From the NCBI RefSeq assembly GCF_001758425.2, contig NZ_MDSS02000014.1, positions 1 to 64,000 on the forward strand: a stretch of 64,000 nucleotides of DNA. Direction: 5' to 3'. The translations under genes were made by a program, and so were the position numbers. This DNA is from Nesterenkonia sp. PF2B19 (lineage in GTDB: Bacteria > Actinomycetota > Actinomycetes > Actinomycetales > Micrococcaceae). The notes under the pieces are model-generated. The model did no database searches. It worked only from the letters and a program-made list of their open reading frames with translations, and was not told where the DNA came from. This document shows positions 63,013-64,000 of this stretch, in pieces. Position 1 is the stretch's first letter. The number at the start of each line of letters is the position of its first letter.

Positions 63013-64000
63013 ATGACGCAGACGGCACACCGGTTGACGGCCTTCGGCCCGGACTTTCCGTTCCCCTATGACCGGTGGCTGGAACACCCCGCGGGGCTGG
63101 GCCAGGTTCCCGCCGAGGCCCATGGACGGGAGGTGGCGATCATCGGCGGCGGCATCGCTGGTCTGGTGGCCGCCCATGAGCTGATGCGCCTGGGGCTGCG
63201 CCCGGTGGTCCATGAGGCCGAACGGCTCGGCGGCCGGCTGCGCTCCGAGGCGTTCCGCGTCCCCGGGGAGGAGGACTCCCAGGTGATCGCCGAGCTCGGC
63301 GGGATGCGGTTCCCCCGCTCCTCCGCGGCGTTCTTCCACTACGTGGACCTCCTGGGCCTGGAGACCGCTCCCTTCCCGAACCCGCTCACCGAGGCGGCCG
63401 GCAGCACCGTCATCGAGCTGGGCGGGCAGGCCTGGTACGCCCGCACCCTGGAGGACCTGCCCGCGCTGTTCCAGGAGATCGCCCAGGCCTGGGACGGCGC
63501 CCTGGACTCGGTGCTGCACCTGAGTGCCCTGCAGGAGGCCATGCGTCGTCGTGATGCCGCCGCGGTCAAGCAGATCTGGGACGAGCTGGTGCCCGCCTGG
63601 GACGACCACAGCTTCTACGAGTTCATCGCCTCCTCTGAGGAGTTCTCCCGGCTCTCCTTCCGGCACCGGGAGGTCTTCGGCCAGGTGGGGTTCGGCACCG
63701 GCGGCTGGGACTCCGACTTCCCCAACACCATGTTGGAGATCCTCCGCGTGGCGGTCTGCGAGTTCGACGACGACCAGCACCTCATCCGCGGCGGCGTCGA
63801 GCAGGTGCCGCGCGGCCTGTGGGCCCAGCCGGTGGACGACGCCGCCCACTGGCGGCCGGCACCTCCCTGGCGGATCTGCACGGCGGCCACCCCCGGGGCG
63901 CGGTCACCCGAGTGTTCCGGGCCGATGACGGACGCTTCGGCGTCGTCGACCACACCGGAGAGGAGCGCCGCTACGACGCGGTGCTGGCGACCTGCCAGTC
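63013..64000 (+). CDS. Flavin-dependent amine oxidase, truncated by the window edge, one frameshift
   Basis: The ATG at 63013 follows AGGGAGG. The dinucleotide motif EVAIIGGGIAGLVAAHELMR (about residues 40-59) and GGRL (about 74) define an FAD/monoamine oxidase-like Rossmann domain. ELGGMRFPRSS fits the amine oxidase/tryptophan monooxygenase group. One lost base near 63855 shifts the downstream frame to GTSLADLHGGHPRGAV and on to the right edge. The C-terminal half is outside the window, so the substrate cannot be judged. Confidence 0.82.
   Translation, partial: MTQTAHRLTAFGPDFPFPYDRWLEHPAGLGQVPAEAHGREVAIIGGGIAGLVAAHELMRLGLRPVVHEAERLGGRLRSEAFRVPGEEDSQVIAELGGMRFPRSSAAFFHYVDLLGLETAPFPNPLTEAAGSTVIELGGQAWYARTLEDLPALFQEIAQAWDGALDSVLHLSALQEAMRRRDAAAVKQIWDELVPAWDDHSFYEFIASSEEFSRLSFRHREVFGQVGFGTGGWDSDFPNTMLEILRVAVCEFDDDQHLIRGGVEQVPRGLWAQPVDDAAHWRPAPPWRICTAATPGARSPECSGPMTDASASSTTPERSAATTRCWRPAS

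Overview
The window is GC-rich DNA (about 70% by eye) from a Gram-positive actinomycete. The evidence is the codon usage, the abundance of lipobox solute-binding proteins, TANNNT -10 boxes placed 6-7 bases before start codons (leaderless mRNAs) and CRP/GlxR-like TGTGA-N6-TCACA sites. A Micrococcales-type soil or plant-associated bacterium is plausible, but genus cannot be read from the sequence. No rRNA, tRNA, CRISPR array, insertion sequence or phage gene was seen.

The theme is plant cell-wall (pectin-type) saccharide use. From left to right: a GH95 fucosidase-like fragment (3-1740); a minus-strand unit of solute-binding protein (SBP1), GH43 and a LacI regulator running into a DUF6807 domain (6884-1762); a LacI regulator and an unknown lipoprotein; a minus-strand sugar-oxidation operon of Gfo/Idh, DUF993, TIM-barrel isomerase, Gfo/Idh fused to DUF6807, and an M24-like protein (15777-8970) with a divergent LacI gene; SBP2 and a secreted PL9-like lyase; tandem SBP3-SBP4, a GH106 rhamnosidase and a metallophosphoesterase; an operon of DUF2264, isomerase and serine hydrolase; SBP5 and a broken GH35; deoR-galT-galK; a toxin-antitoxin pair; VOC-ArsR; an operon of Gfo/Idh, ThuA and Gfo/Idh; a GH4 gene divergent from an AraC regulator; SBP6 with an (alpha/alpha)6 glycosidase; SBP7 with a GH42 galactosidase; a methyltransferase; a DUF305/LVIVD divergent pair; a galactarate/glucarate pathway (talarate/galactarate dehydratase-like enzyme, GntR, LysR, KdgD, ketoglutarate semialdehyde dehydrogenase); a small membrane protein, a LacI regulator and a truncated flavin amine oxidase.

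How the genes may work together (inference): among the carbohydrate-active enzymes whose N-terminus is in the window, only the PL9-like lyase has a signal peptide. Polymer would be cut outside, oligosaccharides captured by seven closely related lipoprotein receptors, and side chains removed inside by GH43, GH106, GH154-like, GH35, GH42 and GH4 enzymes. Galactose would enter the Leloir pathway and hexarates would be drained to 2-oxoglutarate. No ABC permease or ATPase gene lies in the window, so the seven receptors must use transporters encoded elsewhere. Five receptor or lyase promoters carry a CRP/GlxR-like site exactly between -35 and -10, and most receptor genes have a LacI-type operator close to the predicted transcription start.

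Caution on sequence quality: about fourteen genes are interrupted by single-base frameshifts. All but one have the sign of a missing base, often in a short G or C run. This looks like a systematic sequencing or assembly error rather than gene decay. Frameshifted genes are reported as single loci.
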